Below, one piece after another: positions 49,604 through 58,549 of a DNA stretch of 64,000 nt (position 1 is the stretch's first letter; each line of letters opens with the position of its first letter). Below the pieces are notes generated by a model. The model saw only the letters and a program-made list of their open reading frames with translations. It had not been told where the DNA came from and searched no databases. Position numbers and translations under genes: made by a program. Source of the DNA: RGIG6353 sp964650465 (GTDB lineage Bacteria; Bacillota; Clostridia; Oscillospirales; SIG627); assembly GCA_964650465.1 (NCBI GenBank), contig CAZYTA010000003.1, positions 1-64,000 on the forward strand, written 5' to 3'.

Positions 49604-50482
49604 ATGTGGGAAGAAAAAGTTATACCTAACGTAGACGGTATACCATTGAAAATAAGCAATAATCATTGTGACTGCAATGCAAAAGCAGGGAAACAGTATT
49701 CAAGCCTTCACATGCATAGCGAAGTAGAGCTTCTCTATATCTTTTCAGGGTGCTTCGCAACACGACTGGCTGATGGTACTGAACATATAGCAAACAAAGG
49801 TGATGTAGTTTGCATAAATTCAAATGTTGCTCATTCGACCTTTGCTGCCAATTCGGAAGATATAAATACAGGGCTGATTCAGTTCAAAGCAGATGTGTTC
49901 AAAAAAAGCACTCATTCTTTAGACGGATATCTCAATGTAATACAAAAGAACAGCGGAAAGCAGATTGAAATATTCCGCAACGAAGAGGTTAACAGATATT
50001 GCGAATTTCTTTTCAGCCACGCAAAGGATGAAGAACCGTCGCGAATGCTGTATCTGACCTCGGGAGTATACGGTCTTATGGCTTCTCTGTACAAATGTAA
50101 ATTCATAGTTGACGAAAGCGAAGGCATTGACCGCAAAAAGGCTAAAAAACTGATAGGCGCCCTTGAGTTCATCGCAAATAATTACAAATATGATATTTCG
50201 CTTTCGGATGTCTGTGAAACTGTGGGAATGAGCAATTACTATTTTTGCAGGCTTTTCAAAAATACGCTGAATATGGGCTTTACCGACTATCTCAATTCGG
50301 TGAGAATATATCATGCTGAGGAAATGCTTTCCGAAACCGACAAAAGTATTCTTGAAACAGCTTTGGAAAACGGATTCTCCTCGGTGTCATACTTCAACAG
50401 GGTTTTCAAGACATTAAAAAACTGTTCTCCCTCAGAGTACAGAAGATTTTCAAAAGAAGCAGTCAAAATATCAAAGGAGTGA
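49604..50482 (+). CDS. AraC-family transcriptional regulator
   Basis: A 292-residue regulator. The cupin-like N terminus has HMHSEVELLYIFSGCFATRL and KGDVVCINSNVAHSTFA. The C-terminal HTH pair has IANNYKYDISLSDVCETVG, SNYYFCRLFKNTLNMGFTDY and ILETALENGFSSVSYFNRVF-KTLKNCSPSEY. It is convergent with the D-serine ammonia-lyase gene and shares a terminator, so it is not in that operon but could control it in trans. Ribosome site is weak (AAGAAAGAG). Inducer unknown. Confidence 0.9.
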   Translation: MWEEKVIPNVDGIPLKISNNHCDCNAKAGKQYSSLHMHSEVELLYIFSGCFATRLADGTEHIANKGDVVCINSNVAHSTFAANSEDINTGLIQFKADVFKKSTHSLDGYLNVIQKNSGKQIEIFRNEEVNRYCEFLFSHAKDEEPSRMLYLTSGVYGLMASLYKCKFIVDESEGIDRKKAKKLIGALEFIANNYKYDISLSDVCETVGMSNYYFCRLFKNTLNMGFTDYLNSVRIYHAEEMLSETDKSILETALENGFSSVSYFNRVFKTLKNCSPSEYRRFSKEAVKISKE

Positions 50483-50503
50483 AGCTTTACTTCACTCCTT
50501 TTT
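50473..50503. terminator. Bidirectional terminator
   Basis: AAAGGAGTGAAG / CTTCACTCCTTT with a 5-nt loop and T run; sits at the end of the AraC gene and before dsdA's stop. Confidence 0.88.
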
Positions 50504-51730
50504 CAAATACGTTTCAAGATACTGTTTTTTTATCTCACGGGGAATCATGCTTCCGCCTGTTGCCCAGACAATCTGAGTAGCTGTATCGGGGACAGAGTTT
50601 TTCTCAGCCCCGACAAATGCGGCACAGCTTGACGGTTCTATGTCTATTCCTTCAAGTGTATGAAGCATACGCAGATAATCATAAAGCTTTGAATCCGATA
50701 CGGTATATATTCCCGAAACTATGGGCTTCATCACTCTTGTTACCAAAGAGGATGGTGAAGCGCAGGCAAGACCGTCGGCGTGTGTCTGTCCCGACAGTCC
50801 GTAGTCACGGACATTGGCATTTTCGTACTTCTCCGTTGCTATACCCAGCAGTACGGAGGGACAGTTTGCAGGCTCAACAAAGTAGCATTTCACACTGTCA
50901 CCGTATATTCGTGTAAGACCGTAGGAAATGCCGCCGGGGGCACCGCCCACACCTGCAGGGATGTATACAATAAGGGGATGCTTTTCGTCAACTGTGATTC
51001 CTTTTTGCGCCAGAGTCCTTTCAAGACGGCGTGCGGCTACCGCATAGCCCAGAAACAGGTCAACGGATTTTTCGTCATCGATAAAATAGCTCATCGGGTC
51101 GGCTTCCGAATTACGTCTGCCCTCGGCTACTGCCTTGGAATAATCGTCGGCATACTCAATTACTTCAACGCCCCGTGACCTGAGCAGCTCTTTTTTCCAT
51201 TCCTTTGCATCGGCTGACATATGCACAATTACGTGAAAGCCCAGTGCCGCAGACATAATTCCTATAGACATACCGAGATTGCCCGTAGACCCCACCTGCA
51301 CTGTATAGCGTGACAGAAAGAGACGCATTTCGGGGGAAGCAAATTTTTTATAACTGTCATTATAGGTAATCATGCCGTTTTCAACTGCCAGCTTCTCGGC
51401 GTGCTTCATTACCTCATAAAAGCCTCCGCGTGCCTTGACAGACCCTGCTACCGCAAGATGTGAGTCCATTTTCAGCCACAGCTTTCCGTCTGCTTTCAGA
51501 GCCTTCTGCATTTCGGGGATAGGCACAAGCTCGGATTCGATAATACCGTGTCTGTCAGCTGTTTCGGGAAACACCTCTTCTATAAACGGGGCAAAGCGCA
51601 AAAGCCTCTCTTCTGCATCTGTTATCTGTTCATCAGTAATTGGAAAAGGCGCTTTTTCAAAGGGCAATTTAAAGGGGTTTTCCCAATACACCTCTTTACC
51701 CGATGATAATTCTTTTATAATGTCTTTCAT
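50492..51730 (-). CDS. dsdA: D-serine ammonia-lyase
   Basis: A 412-residue PLP enzyme of the DsdA family. KMDSHLAVAGSVKARGGFYE has the PLP-binding Lys in SVKARGG. VGSTGNLGMSIGI follows, then the phosphate loop PAGVGGAPGGISYGLT and the end motif WATGGSMIP. It converts D-serine to pyruvate and ammonia, which detoxifies or uses D-serine. The N terminus IKELSSGKEVYWENP is that of the family, and length is slightly below E. coli DsdA. Between two AraC genes; no D-serine transporter is adjacent. Confidence 0.93.
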   Translation of the reverse strand: MKDIIKELSSGKEVYWENPFKLPFEKAPFPITDEQITDAEERLLRFAPFIEEVFPETADRHGIIESELVPIPEMQKALKADGKLWLKMDSHLAVAGSVKARGGFYEVMKHAEKLAVENGMITYNDSYKKFASPEMRLFLSRYTVQVGSTGNLGMSIGIMSAALGFHVIVHMSADAKEWKKELLRSRGVEVIEYADDYSKAVAEGRRNSEADPMSYFIDDEKSVDLFLGYAVAARRLERTLAQKGITVDEKHPLIVYIPAGVGGAPGGISYGLTRIYGDSVKCYFVEPANCPSVLLGIATEKYENANVRDYGLSGQTHADGLACASPSSLVTRVMKPIVSGIYTVSDSKLYDYLRMLHTLEGIDIEPSSCAAFVGAEKNSVPDTATQIVWATGGSMIPREIKKQYLETYLKKE

Positions 51731-51948
51731 AAGTACCTCTTTTCCCTATCGGCTTTTAAATTTATTGAGAATTTCACAAAAATACTCTCGCCGTTTTTTG
51801 CAATGGAATGCTTTTTAGCAAAAATTCCCGCATACTCGAAAAGCAAATTGAGATTATTTTTTATTTAACAAGATACTAACGCCGACGGCGGCTCGCTGCT
51901 GCAGTTGGTTCTGAAGGTAATGATACAACAGCAATATAAAAAATTGAA

Positions 51949-51977
51949 TTGACTTTTTTGTCAAAAAGATGTATAAT
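51949..51977 (+). promoter_or_regulatory. Consensus promoter of AraC gene, giving a near-leaderless transcript
   Basis: TTGACT (51949-51954), 17-bp spacer, TATAAT (51972-51977). Transcription should start about 51984, three bases before the chosen start codon. Confidence 0.78.
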
Positions 51978-51986
51978 CTTGCTGTT

Positions 51987-52820
51987 ATGAACAGATTTGT
52001 AAAAACAGAGTACAAAACAAATGAAAATTACAGCATAAATCATGTTGAGGGATACGACATCGGAAACGCTTTTTCAAAGGCACTGCACTGCGATCCATGT
52101 CTTACAGTGGCTTATTTCAAAAAGGCAAAAGGAAAAATAAAAATCAACGGAAACCGTTACGAGATATCCGACGGAGACGTAATATTGCTTAACGGAGGAG
52201 AAATACACTGTTCAAGCTTTGACAGCGAAATATACAGCGAAAGAATAACGCTGTACATAAATTACAGCATTGCAGATAAATACAAAAGCAATACAGACGT
52301 TATATTCAAAGCCTTTTATCAAAGAAAAAACAAGCTGTCTTCAGCGTGTGTAAAAAAGCACGGTATCAACAAGCTGATTGAAGAAATACATTTACTGAGC
52401 ATAGAACAGGATGCCAGAAAAAGTATACTTGCAGACTGCCGCATTGCAGAGCTTGCCGTCAGGCTGTCAGACTGTCAATCCGATGTTTCCGCAGAAGAGA
52501 TACACAATCCGACCATAGCCTTAGTGCTTGAATATATTGACTGCAATTTCACTGCTTTGTCAGACTGCACTCAGATAGCACAGGAATTTCATCTGAGTAA
52601 ATTTCATCTGTCAAGGCTGTTCAAGGAGCATGTGGGAGTTTCCCTGTGGGACTATGTTGTATTCAAACGCATACTTTATGTAAACGACAGAATAAAGTGC
52701 GGAGAGAAAATCGAAGCCGCTTCCTATAAAGCGGGATTCAGCAACTATTCCAATTTTTACAGGCTGTATAAAAAATATATGAATATGTCCCCGAGAGAAT
52801 ACAAGGACAGCATTTCATAA
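51987..52820 (+). CDS. AraC-family transcriptional regulator
   Basis: A 277-residue regulator. The N-terminal cupin part has KINGNRYEISDGDVILLNGG. The HTH pair has YIDCNFTALSDCTQIAQEF, SKFHLSRLFKEHVGVSLWDY and IEAASYKAGFSNYSNFYRLY-KKYMNMSPREY. The ATG at 51969 overlaps the -10 box and is unlikely to be used. The ATG at 51987 is preferred, although no ribosome site precedes it, so translation may be leaderless. Related in layout to the AraC at 33332. The bases 51731-51948 hold only a decayed repeat-like stretch and no gene. Confidence 0.85.
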   Translation: MNRFVKTEYKTNENYSINHVEGYDIGNAFSKALHCDPCLTVAYFKKAKGKIKINGNRYEISDGDVILLNGGEIHCSSFDSEIYSERITLYINYSIADKYKSNTDVIFKAFYQRKNKLSSACVKKHGINKLIEEIHLLSIEQDARKSILADCRIAELAVRLSDCQSDVSAEEIHNPTIALVLEYIDCNFTALSDCTQIAQEFHLSKFHLSRLFKEHVGVSLWDYVVFKRILYVNDRIKCGEKIEAASYKAGFSNYSNFYRLYKKYMNMSPREYKDSIS

Positions 52821-52838
52821 AATGCTGTCCTTATTATT

Positions 52839-54734
52839 TTACGGTTTAAATATATTCTTATACTGCACCGTCTTATACTCGTTTATAAGGTCAAGCTCCT
52901 CTCCGCTTGCCTCGGACGGTCTTTTCAAGCCCTCTTTTTCTTTGGAATAATATGCAAAAAAGCTGATTGCAGGCATTTTTTGTCTCAGGTCATTAAGATA
53001 CGAAAAATACGGAGTAAAACCTATTCCCGCCTTTTCCATTACAATCGCAGACAGGAAGTTAAGGCTTGTAAGCTCACCTTCACTCTCCTCGATGTCATAG
53101 TTTGTCCATATCATGTAGGGGACTGTGTATTTTGCCATTGTGCCCTCATATGTATTGGCGTTTTCTCCCATGACATGTGTATAGAATTGACCGCCTATTG
53201 CAGGGAAATGGTCACCGAACATTACTATCATGGTATCCTCTTCGTAGCCCTCAAAATACGAAATCAGCTCTCGGAGAGCATCGTCGCTCTTGTTCAGCAA
53301 AGTCAAATACTGATTAACGCTGAGAATATCCACACCGTCTACAGTAACCTCCGACGGAAAATTACCGTATTCATATCCGCCGTGATTCTGCATGGTTATA
53401 GCAAAGGTGAAGAGCTTCTCCCCTGCTTTTTTGTTTTCAAAGCGTTTGGTAATATCTTTGAAAAACGTTGAGTCGCTCACAAGTCCGCGTATCTTACTGT
53501 CCTTTGAAAGCTCGTCCTGAAAATACATTTCATCAAAACCAAACACATCGTAAACCACATTACGTCTCCATCCCGTTGAAGGATACGGGTGCATTGCGAC
53601 CGTAGTGTAGCCGTTTGCATTCATTATGTCAACTATGCTGTGAGCCTTATTCTTGATATATTGCTGGTACGCTACAGAGCCGTAAGGTAAAAACGCCTGT
53701 GTATTTCCCGTTAGAAATTCCCATTCGGAGGTAGCTGTATTACCGCCGTATACCGACGACATGGCATAACCTTTTATGCAGTTTTCGGAAAGTGAGTTGT
53801 AAAACTCCATAGGGTCCTCGCTTACCGAAAAATCACCGAGCACAGTGAGGTCCGCAAAAGCCTCGGACATAATAACAATTATATTTGGAGTATCCTGCGC
53901 GGAGTTCTCGGAAGGATATGCACCGAGAATATTCTCCGCCTTTTTGTCCGAATACCCCTCGGGAGGAACTACTCGGCTGTCACGTGCTTCGATAAGAAAA
54001 TTATATGTAAGTCCGTTGTATTTTACTCCGTCTGATGCCCACAGCTGCATATAGTTTGTTGAATGGTTCATACACTGGGAAACAGTAAAAAGACTGATGC
54101 CGATACAAAGCACTGCCGAGATTCTCGGGAACTGATTTTTCTTAGACTTGCGATTAATACGTGTTGCCCAGAGCACAAAAAGTATGGCAGCAAATACTGC
54201 AAATGAATAATTTACACGTGTTGTAAATTCAATATTGTACTGACCCGCAACAGAAGCCGCTGTTTTCAGTGAATAGATGTCACTGAATTTTATCTCACTG
54301 CCTCTGAAGCTGATAACAAGATAATCTATAAAAGCAAAACCGAAAAGTAACGTATTTGAGATTGTAACGGCAGGTCTGACTCTGTTTGTAATCAGCAAAA
54401 ACAAATAGGTTATGCCTGCATTCAGGGCTATATTTCCGATAAGAGTGGGAGTGTTGAGAAGCTTGGGGTCTGCAGACAACATTATCTGTAAAACATATGT
54501 AACAACAACAGAATTTCCTAATGGAATAAGTATATCCCAGAAGGGATTCTCACTCAGTTCAAATCTTATCCACGAAAAAAGTATGAAAAAAAGTGCTATC
54601 AGTGAATATCCCCTGCGTGAAAACGGAAGCAGCTCACACTCACAAAGTACAACAAATAAATAAACAAGCGCAAATGTTATATAAAAAAGCCTTTTGGGCT
54701 TAAGCGATATCTTAAAAAAAGGCGTATTCTTCAT
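52839..54734 (-). CDS. LTA synthase-family membrane sulfatase-fold enzyme
   Basis: A 631-residue protein with five N-terminal membrane helices (residues about 10-215) and an extracellular alkaline-phosphatase-like domain. PNIIVIMSEAFADLTVLG carries the metal-binding Glu, YGGNTATSEWEFLTG the Thr nucleophile, GYTTVAMHPYPSTGWRR and MIVMFGDHFPAIGG the metal Asp-His. This is the LtaS layout; enzymes transfer glycerol phosphate from phosphatidylglycerol onto glycolipid or sugar chains. Whether it makes lipoteichoic acid or decorates another glycan is unknown. The start at 54734 follows AGGAGG; the longer frame has no ribosome site. Confidence 0.88.
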   Translation of the reverse strand: MKNTPFFKISLKPKRLFYITFALVYLFVVLCECELLPFSRRGYSLIALFFILFSWIRFELSENPFWDILIPLGNSVVVTYVLQIMLSADPKLLNTPTLIGNIALNAGITYLFLLITNRVRPAVTISNTLLFGFAFIDYLVISFRGSEIKFSDIYSLKTAASVAGQYNIEFTTRVNYSFAVFAAILFVLWATRINRKSKKNQFPRISAVLCIGISLFTVSQCMNHSTNYMQLWASDGVKYNGLTYNFLIEARDSRVVPPEGYSDKKAENILGAYPSENSAQDTPNIIVIMSEAFADLTVLGDFSVSEDPMEFYNSLSENCIKGYAMSSVYGGNTATSEWEFLTGNTQAFLPYGSVAYQQYIKNKAHSIVDIMNANGYTTVAMHPYPSTGWRRNVVYDVFGFDEMYFQDELSKDSKIRGLVSDSTFFKDITKRFENKKAGEKLFTFAITMQNHGGYEYGNFPSEVTVDGVDILSVNQYLTLLNKSDDALRELISYFEGYEEDTMIVMFGDHFPAIGGQFYTHVMGENANTYEGTMAKYTVPYMIWTNYDIEESEGELTSLNFLSAIVMEKAGIGFTPYFSYLNDLRQKMPAISFFAYYSKEKEGLKRPSEASGEELDLINEYKTVQYKNIFKP

Positions 54735-54904
54735 ACAAATACCTCCTATAGCAATATGGCATATTATAACACGAAGAGACCTGTTTTTCAACATAATTCG
54801 TATATGTTTATTAAATTTTCACCTTTTGTTGAAAATGCACTGTTTTGTTCAAAATGTGTTCACAATATCGTGAGATAATACAATATATATTTTTAGTTTA
54901 ACTA

Positions 54905-54962
54905 TTGACAATCTGCCGAAGCGGTTGTATAATTATTTAAACAAAATGAATAAAAATACAAG
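54905..54962 (+). promoter_or_regulatory. argG promoter with candidate ARG box
   Basis: TTGACA (54905-54910), 17-bp spacer, TATAAT (54928-54933). At 54945-54960 AATGAATAAAAATACA resembles the AhrC/ArgR half-sites of Bacillus and Clostridia and overlaps the expected transcript start, so arginine-bound ArgR could repress. Confidence 0.75.
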
Positions 54963-54973
54963 AGGTGCTTAAA

Positions 54974-56203
54974 ATGGACAAAACAAAAATCAAAAAGGTC
55001 GTTCTTGCTTATTCGGGCGGTCTTGATACTTCAATCATCATTCCGTGGCTTAAGGAGAACTACAACAATCCCGAAATCATTGCTGTATCGGGCAACGTAG
55101 GACAGGCAAGCGAGCTCGAGGGTCTTGAAGAAAAGGCTATCAAGACAGGTGCTTCCAAGCTCTACATAGAGGACCTTACAAAGGAATTTCTTGAAGAATA
55201 TGTATTCCCCTGCGTACAGGCAGGTGCAAAGTATGAGGACTATCTCCTCGGTACTGCATTCGCACGTCCCCCCATTGCAAAGAGAATTGCAGAAATTGCT
55301 CTTGCAGAGGGTGCAGATGCAATCTGTCACGGCTGTACAGGTAAGGGAAATGACCAGGTGAGATTTGAGCTTGCTATCAAGGCATTTGCTCCCGATATGC
55401 CCATTATTGCTCCCTGGAGAGAATGGGACATTAAATCACGTGATGAAGAAATCGACTATGCAGAGGCACACAATGTTCCTCTTAAGATAAGCCGCGAAAC
55501 AAACTACTCAAAGGACAAGAACATCTGGCATCTTTCACACGAGGGACTTGACCTTGAGGACCCTGCAAACGAGCCTCTTTACAACAAGGAAGGCTTCCTT
55601 GAAATGGGCATTTCCCCCGAACAGGCTCCCGACAAGCCCACATATGTAACAATTCACTTTGAGCAGGGTGTTCCCACTGCGGTTGACGGAGTTGAAATGG
55701 ATTCCGTAGCTCTTGTTACAAAGCTCAATGAGCTTGGCGGTGCTAACGGTATCGGACTTCTTGACATTGTTGAAAACAGACTTGTAGGTATGAAGTGCCG
55801 CGGCGTATATGAAACTCCCGGCGGAGCAATTCTTTACAAGGCTCATGAGGTTCTTGAAACTATTACTCTTGACAAGGAGACCGCTCACTACAAGGCTCTT
55901 ATAGCTCAGAAGCTTGCGGAGATTGTATATAACGCACAGTGGTTTACTCCTCTTACAGAGGCAATTTTAGCGTTCGTTAAGACAACACAGAAAACAGTTA
56001 CAGGTGATGTAAAGCTTAAGCTCTACAAAGGCAATATGATAAACGCAGGCGTTACCTCACCCTATTCACTCTACGACCCCGAAATCGCAACCTTCGACGA
56101 GGATGAAGTATACAATCAAGCAGACTCTGCAGGATTTATCAACCTTTACGGACTTCCTGTTAAGGTATATGCCAAGATGAAGGCAAAAAACAACTTGAAA
56201 TAA
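54974..56203 (+). CDS. argG: Argininosuccinate synthase
   Basis: A 409-residue ligase that joins citrulline and aspartate with ATP. The nucleotide motif is VLAYSGGLDTS (residues about 10-20). GCTGKGNDQVRFELA, PWREWDIKSRDEEIDYA, ETNYSKDKNIWHLSHEG and TSPYSLYDPEIATF-DEDEVY are all family motifs. The start at ATG 54974 follows GAGGTG. Penultimate step of arginine synthesis (or citrulline recycling); the argH gene starts 9 bp after its stop. Codon use is that of a highly expressed gene. Confidence 0.96.
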   Translation: MDKTKIKKVVLAYSGGLDTSIIIPWLKENYNNPEIIAVSGNVGQASELEGLEEKAIKTGASKLYIEDLTKEFLEEYVFPCVQAGAKYEDYLLGTAFARPPIAKRIAEIALAEGADAICHGCTGKGNDQVRFELAIKAFAPDMPIIAPWREWDIKSRDEEIDYAEAHNVPLKISRETNYSKDKNIWHLSHEGLDLEDPANEPLYNKEGFLEMGISPEQAPDKPTYVTIHFEQGVPTAVDGVEMDSVALVTKLNELGGANGIGLLDIVENRLVGMKCRGVYETPGGAILYKAHEVLETITLDKETAHYKALIAQKLAEIVYNAQWFTPLTEAILAFVKTTQKTVTGDVKLKLYKGNMINAGVTSPYSLYDPEIATFDEDEVYNQADSAGFINLYGLPVKVYAKMKAKNNLK

Positions 56204-56212
56204 GAGGTAAAA

Positions 56213-57586
56213 ATGGAAAAGCTTTGGGCAGGAAGATTCACTAAAGAGCTTGACAAGATAGCTTTCGGCTTCAATTCGTCAATCGATATCGACTCAAGAA
56301 TGTACCGTCAGGACATACAAGGGTCAATGGCACACACCTCAATGCTTGTTAAACAGGGTATCATAGAGGAAAGCGAGGGAATTGCCATCGTTGACGGACT
56401 CGCCTCCATTCTTGATGATATAGAATCGGGCAAGCTGGAAATAAGCAGTGATGCCGAGGACATTCATTCCTTTGTGGAAACCGAGCTGACCTCCCGCATA
56501 GGTGATGCAGGCAAAAGGCTTCACACCGCACGCAGCCGTAATGACCAGGTTGCGCTGGATGTGAGACTTTATCTGAGAGATGAAGCGAAGGAGGTTATCG
56601 ACCTTATCAAATCGCTGATTTCGGCTATATGTGAGCAGGCAGACAAAAACCGTGACACAATCATGCCCGGTTATACACATCTGCAGAGAGCTCAGCCCAT
56701 TTCCTTTGCACATCATATACTCGCTTATGCCATGATGCTGACAAGAGATGCAGGACGTATCGAGGATGCTGTAAAGAGAATGAACCTATCACCCCTTGGA
56801 AGCTGTGCGCTGTCAGGTACTACCTACAACACAGACAGAGCGCATACTGCAAAGCTGTTGGAGTTTGACGGCTATACCCTTAACAGTATAGACGGAGTAT
56901 CCGACCGTGATTTTTGCATTGAGCTTCAGTCGGCTCTGTCTATCATCATGATGCATCTGTCAAGGCTTTCCGAGGAAATAATCCTTTGGTCAAGCTGGGA
57001 ATTCAAGTTTGTTGAGCTTGATGACTCCTACACTACAGGCTCCAGCATTATGCCTCAGAAGAAAAACCCCGATATGGCAGAGCTGGTAAGAGGAAAGACA
57101 GGCAGAGTATACGGTAACCTCATGCAGACTCTCACAATGCTCAAGGGTCTCCCCCTTGCATACAACAAGGATATGCAGGAGGACAAGGAGTCAATCTTTG
57201 ACAGCTTTGATACAGTCAAGGTATGCTTGCAGGTAACTGCTCCGATGATAGAGACGATGACCGTTTTGAAGGAGAATACCCTTGCGGCGGCAAACCGAGG
57301 CTTTATCAATGCCACCGACCTTGCAGACTACCTCACAAAGAAGGGTATGCCCTTCCGTGAGGCTTACAAAATAACAGGTCAGATAGTAAGATATTGTATC
57401 GACAATTCTCTGGTGCTTGACAATATGCCTCTTGCGGATTACAAGAATTTCTCGGATATGTTCGAGAGTGATCTGTATGATGAAATCAATCTTTACACTT
57501 GCGTAAAGAAGCGTATCTCACAGGGCGGTACAGGTCCCGATTCTGTAGAAGCTCAGATAGAGTATGTAAAAGAATATCTTAAATAA
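56213..57586 (+). CDS. argH: Argininosuccinate lyase
   Basis: A 457-residue fumarase-superfamily lyase giving arginine and fumarate. WAGRFTKELDKIAFGFNSSI starts it. TARSRNDQVALDVRLYLRD, MPGYTHLQRAQPISFAHH and the signature GSSIMPQKKNPDMAELVRGK with the catalytic Ser loop are all present, as is the ALSGTTYNTDR loop. Length is normal. Second gene of the arginine operon. AGAGGTAAAA just upstream is the ribosome site. Confidence 0.96.
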   Translation: MEKLWAGRFTKELDKIAFGFNSSIDIDSRMYRQDIQGSMAHTSMLVKQGIIEESEGIAIVDGLASILDDIESGKLEISSDAEDIHSFVETELTSRIGDAGKRLHTARSRNDQVALDVRLYLRDEAKEVIDLIKSLISAICEQADKNRDTIMPGYTHLQRAQPISFAHHILAYAMMLTRDAGRIEDAVKRMNLSPLGSCALSGTTYNTDRAHTAKLLEFDGYTLNSIDGVSDRDFCIELQSALSIIMMHLSRLSEEIILWSSWEFKFVELDDSYTTGSSIMPQKKNPDMAELVRGKTGRVYGNLMQTLTMLKGLPLAYNKDMQEDKESIFDSFDTVKVCLQVTAPMIETMTVLKENTLAAANRGFINATDLADYLTKKGMPFREAYKITGQIVRYCIDNSLVLDNMPLADYKNFSDMFESDLYDEINLYTCVKKRISQGGTGPDSVEAQIEYVKEYLK

Positions 57587-57594
57587 TCAAAATT

Positions 57595-57624
57595 AAGGGA
57601 GTGTATAGCTGCACTCCCTTTTTT
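57595..57624 (+). terminator. Terminator of argGH
   Basis: AAGGGAGTG / CACTCCCTT with an 8-nt loop, followed by TTTTT. A second hairpin, AAAAACCTTTTT-GT-AAAAAGGTTTTT, lies at 57668-57693. Confidence 0.85.
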
Positions 57625-57733
57625 AGGAATTGATTTATTTATAACAAGGTTTCACCCTGTACCCACTAAAAACCTTTTTGTAAAAAGGTTTTTAGAATTC
57701 CAAAAATTTTGAATATGAGTTTAATAAATAAAA

Positions 57734-58318
57734 ATGGATTTAAATATGAAGAATTCTAAATTAAGCGGTCCTGCTATATTCATGTACAGCTTTATCGCCC
57801 TGACCTTTATTTTGTCGGCGGTGTGCTTTGTGCTCTTTTACGGGGGATATACCCATAGCGGCATTGTTCTATGGTCGGGTGTTGTGTCCTTTATGATACT
57901 CTATCAGTTCGGACTCCGAATCCTCTTCGGCAAAATAACCGACCACATCAAATTCAACTACAGGCATCCGTTTTTTACACGCAAAAGCTTTGAAGTAAAG
58001 CTCTACAAATTGCTTAAAGTAAGAAAATGGAAGGATAAGGTGCTTACCTTCAATCCCGATGCATACAACTTTAAAGAGAGAACACTTCACGAGCTTGCCT
58101 CGACCATGGCTAAAAGTGAAACAGACCATTGGATAAATGTGGCAATCTCCATCGGCGGTATCTTCTTTTCACTTATATGGGGGCTCTTTCCCGTTTTCCT
58201 CATAACCGCCATTCTGGCTATTCTTTTCGATGCCCAGTTCATTATAGTCCAGCGCTATAACCGACCTGTTGTTCTGAGACTTATGGAGAGACGGGAAAAA
58301 GCAGTGGTAATAAAATAA
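57734..58318 (+). CDS. CrtO-like (glycosyl-diaponeurosporenoate acyltransferase family) membrane protein
   Basis: A 194-residue protein with two N-terminal helices, a cytoplasmic centre and two more helices. Family-like words: FEVKLYKLLKVRKWKDKVLTF, ELASTMAKSETDHWINVAIS and the end motif QFIIVQRYNRPVVLRLMERR. These match the small CrtO-type acyltransferases (RWKDxLP ... E..HW ... QRYNRPR). In Staphylococcus CrtO acylates the staphyloxanthin sugar. No carotenoid genes are near, so the acceptor is probably another glycolipid. The ATG may lie at 57734 or, five codons later, at 57749; no clear ribosome site distinguishes them. Confidence 0.68.
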   Translation: MDLNMKNSKLSGPAIFMYSFIALTFILSAVCFVLFYGGYTHSGIVLWSGVVSFMILYQFGLRILFGKITDHIKFNYRHPFFTRKSFEVKLYKLLKVRKWKDKVLTFNPDAYNFKERTLHELASTMAKSETDHWINVAISIGGIFFSLIWGLFPVFLITAILAILFDAQFIIVQRYNRPVVLRLMERREKAVVIK

Positions 58319-58358
58319 TGCAGGGGATGTAGCAAAATTCGCAATATATACAAATTAC

Positions 58359-58380
58359 GGACCGTCGAGGACGCCGGTCC
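58359..58380. repeat. Small hairpin repeat (GGACCGTCGAGGACGCCGG type)
   Basis: GGACC ... GGTCC with an internal CGTCGAGGACGCC; the motif recurs in many Clostridial intergenic regions by memory. Only one copy seen here. Confidence 0.45.
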
Positions 58381-58413
58381 CTACAATTTATTTGTCATTT
58401 TAGACAAAATTTA

Positions 58414-58450
58414 GGCTGTAGCAATGTATTTTGCTACAGCCCCTTTAATT
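58414..58450 (+). terminator. Terminator after CrtO-like gene
   Basis: GGCTGTAGCAA / TTGCTACAGCC, 11 bp, 6-nt loop, followed by CCTTTAATTT. Confidence 0.78.
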
Positions 58451-58482
58451 TATAAAAAATCACATTCAAAGTTTTTAAAGTT

Positions 58483-58535
58483 CCAAGAAACATTTTACAA
58501 AAAGTTTCTTGGTGGGTGTTAGGGCAAAGCCCTAA
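58483..58535 (-). terminator. Paired hairpins downstream of quinone oxidoreductase operon
   Basis: CCAAGAAAC/GTTTCTTGG (58483-58512) and TTAGGGC-AAA-GCCCTAA (58519-58535), both just after the minus-strand operon end. They probably terminate it; the pair resembles a mobile intergenic unit seen widely in gut Clostridia. Confidence 0.6.
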
Positions 58536-58549
58536 TACAATAAATTTGT

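Noticed and set aside
51785..51905. Further copy of the dispersed repeat (CTCGCCGTTTTTTG ... CGCCGACGGCGGCTCGC)
   Set aside because: Only fragments match, in a different order and spacing; possibly a decayed copy but too weak to list.
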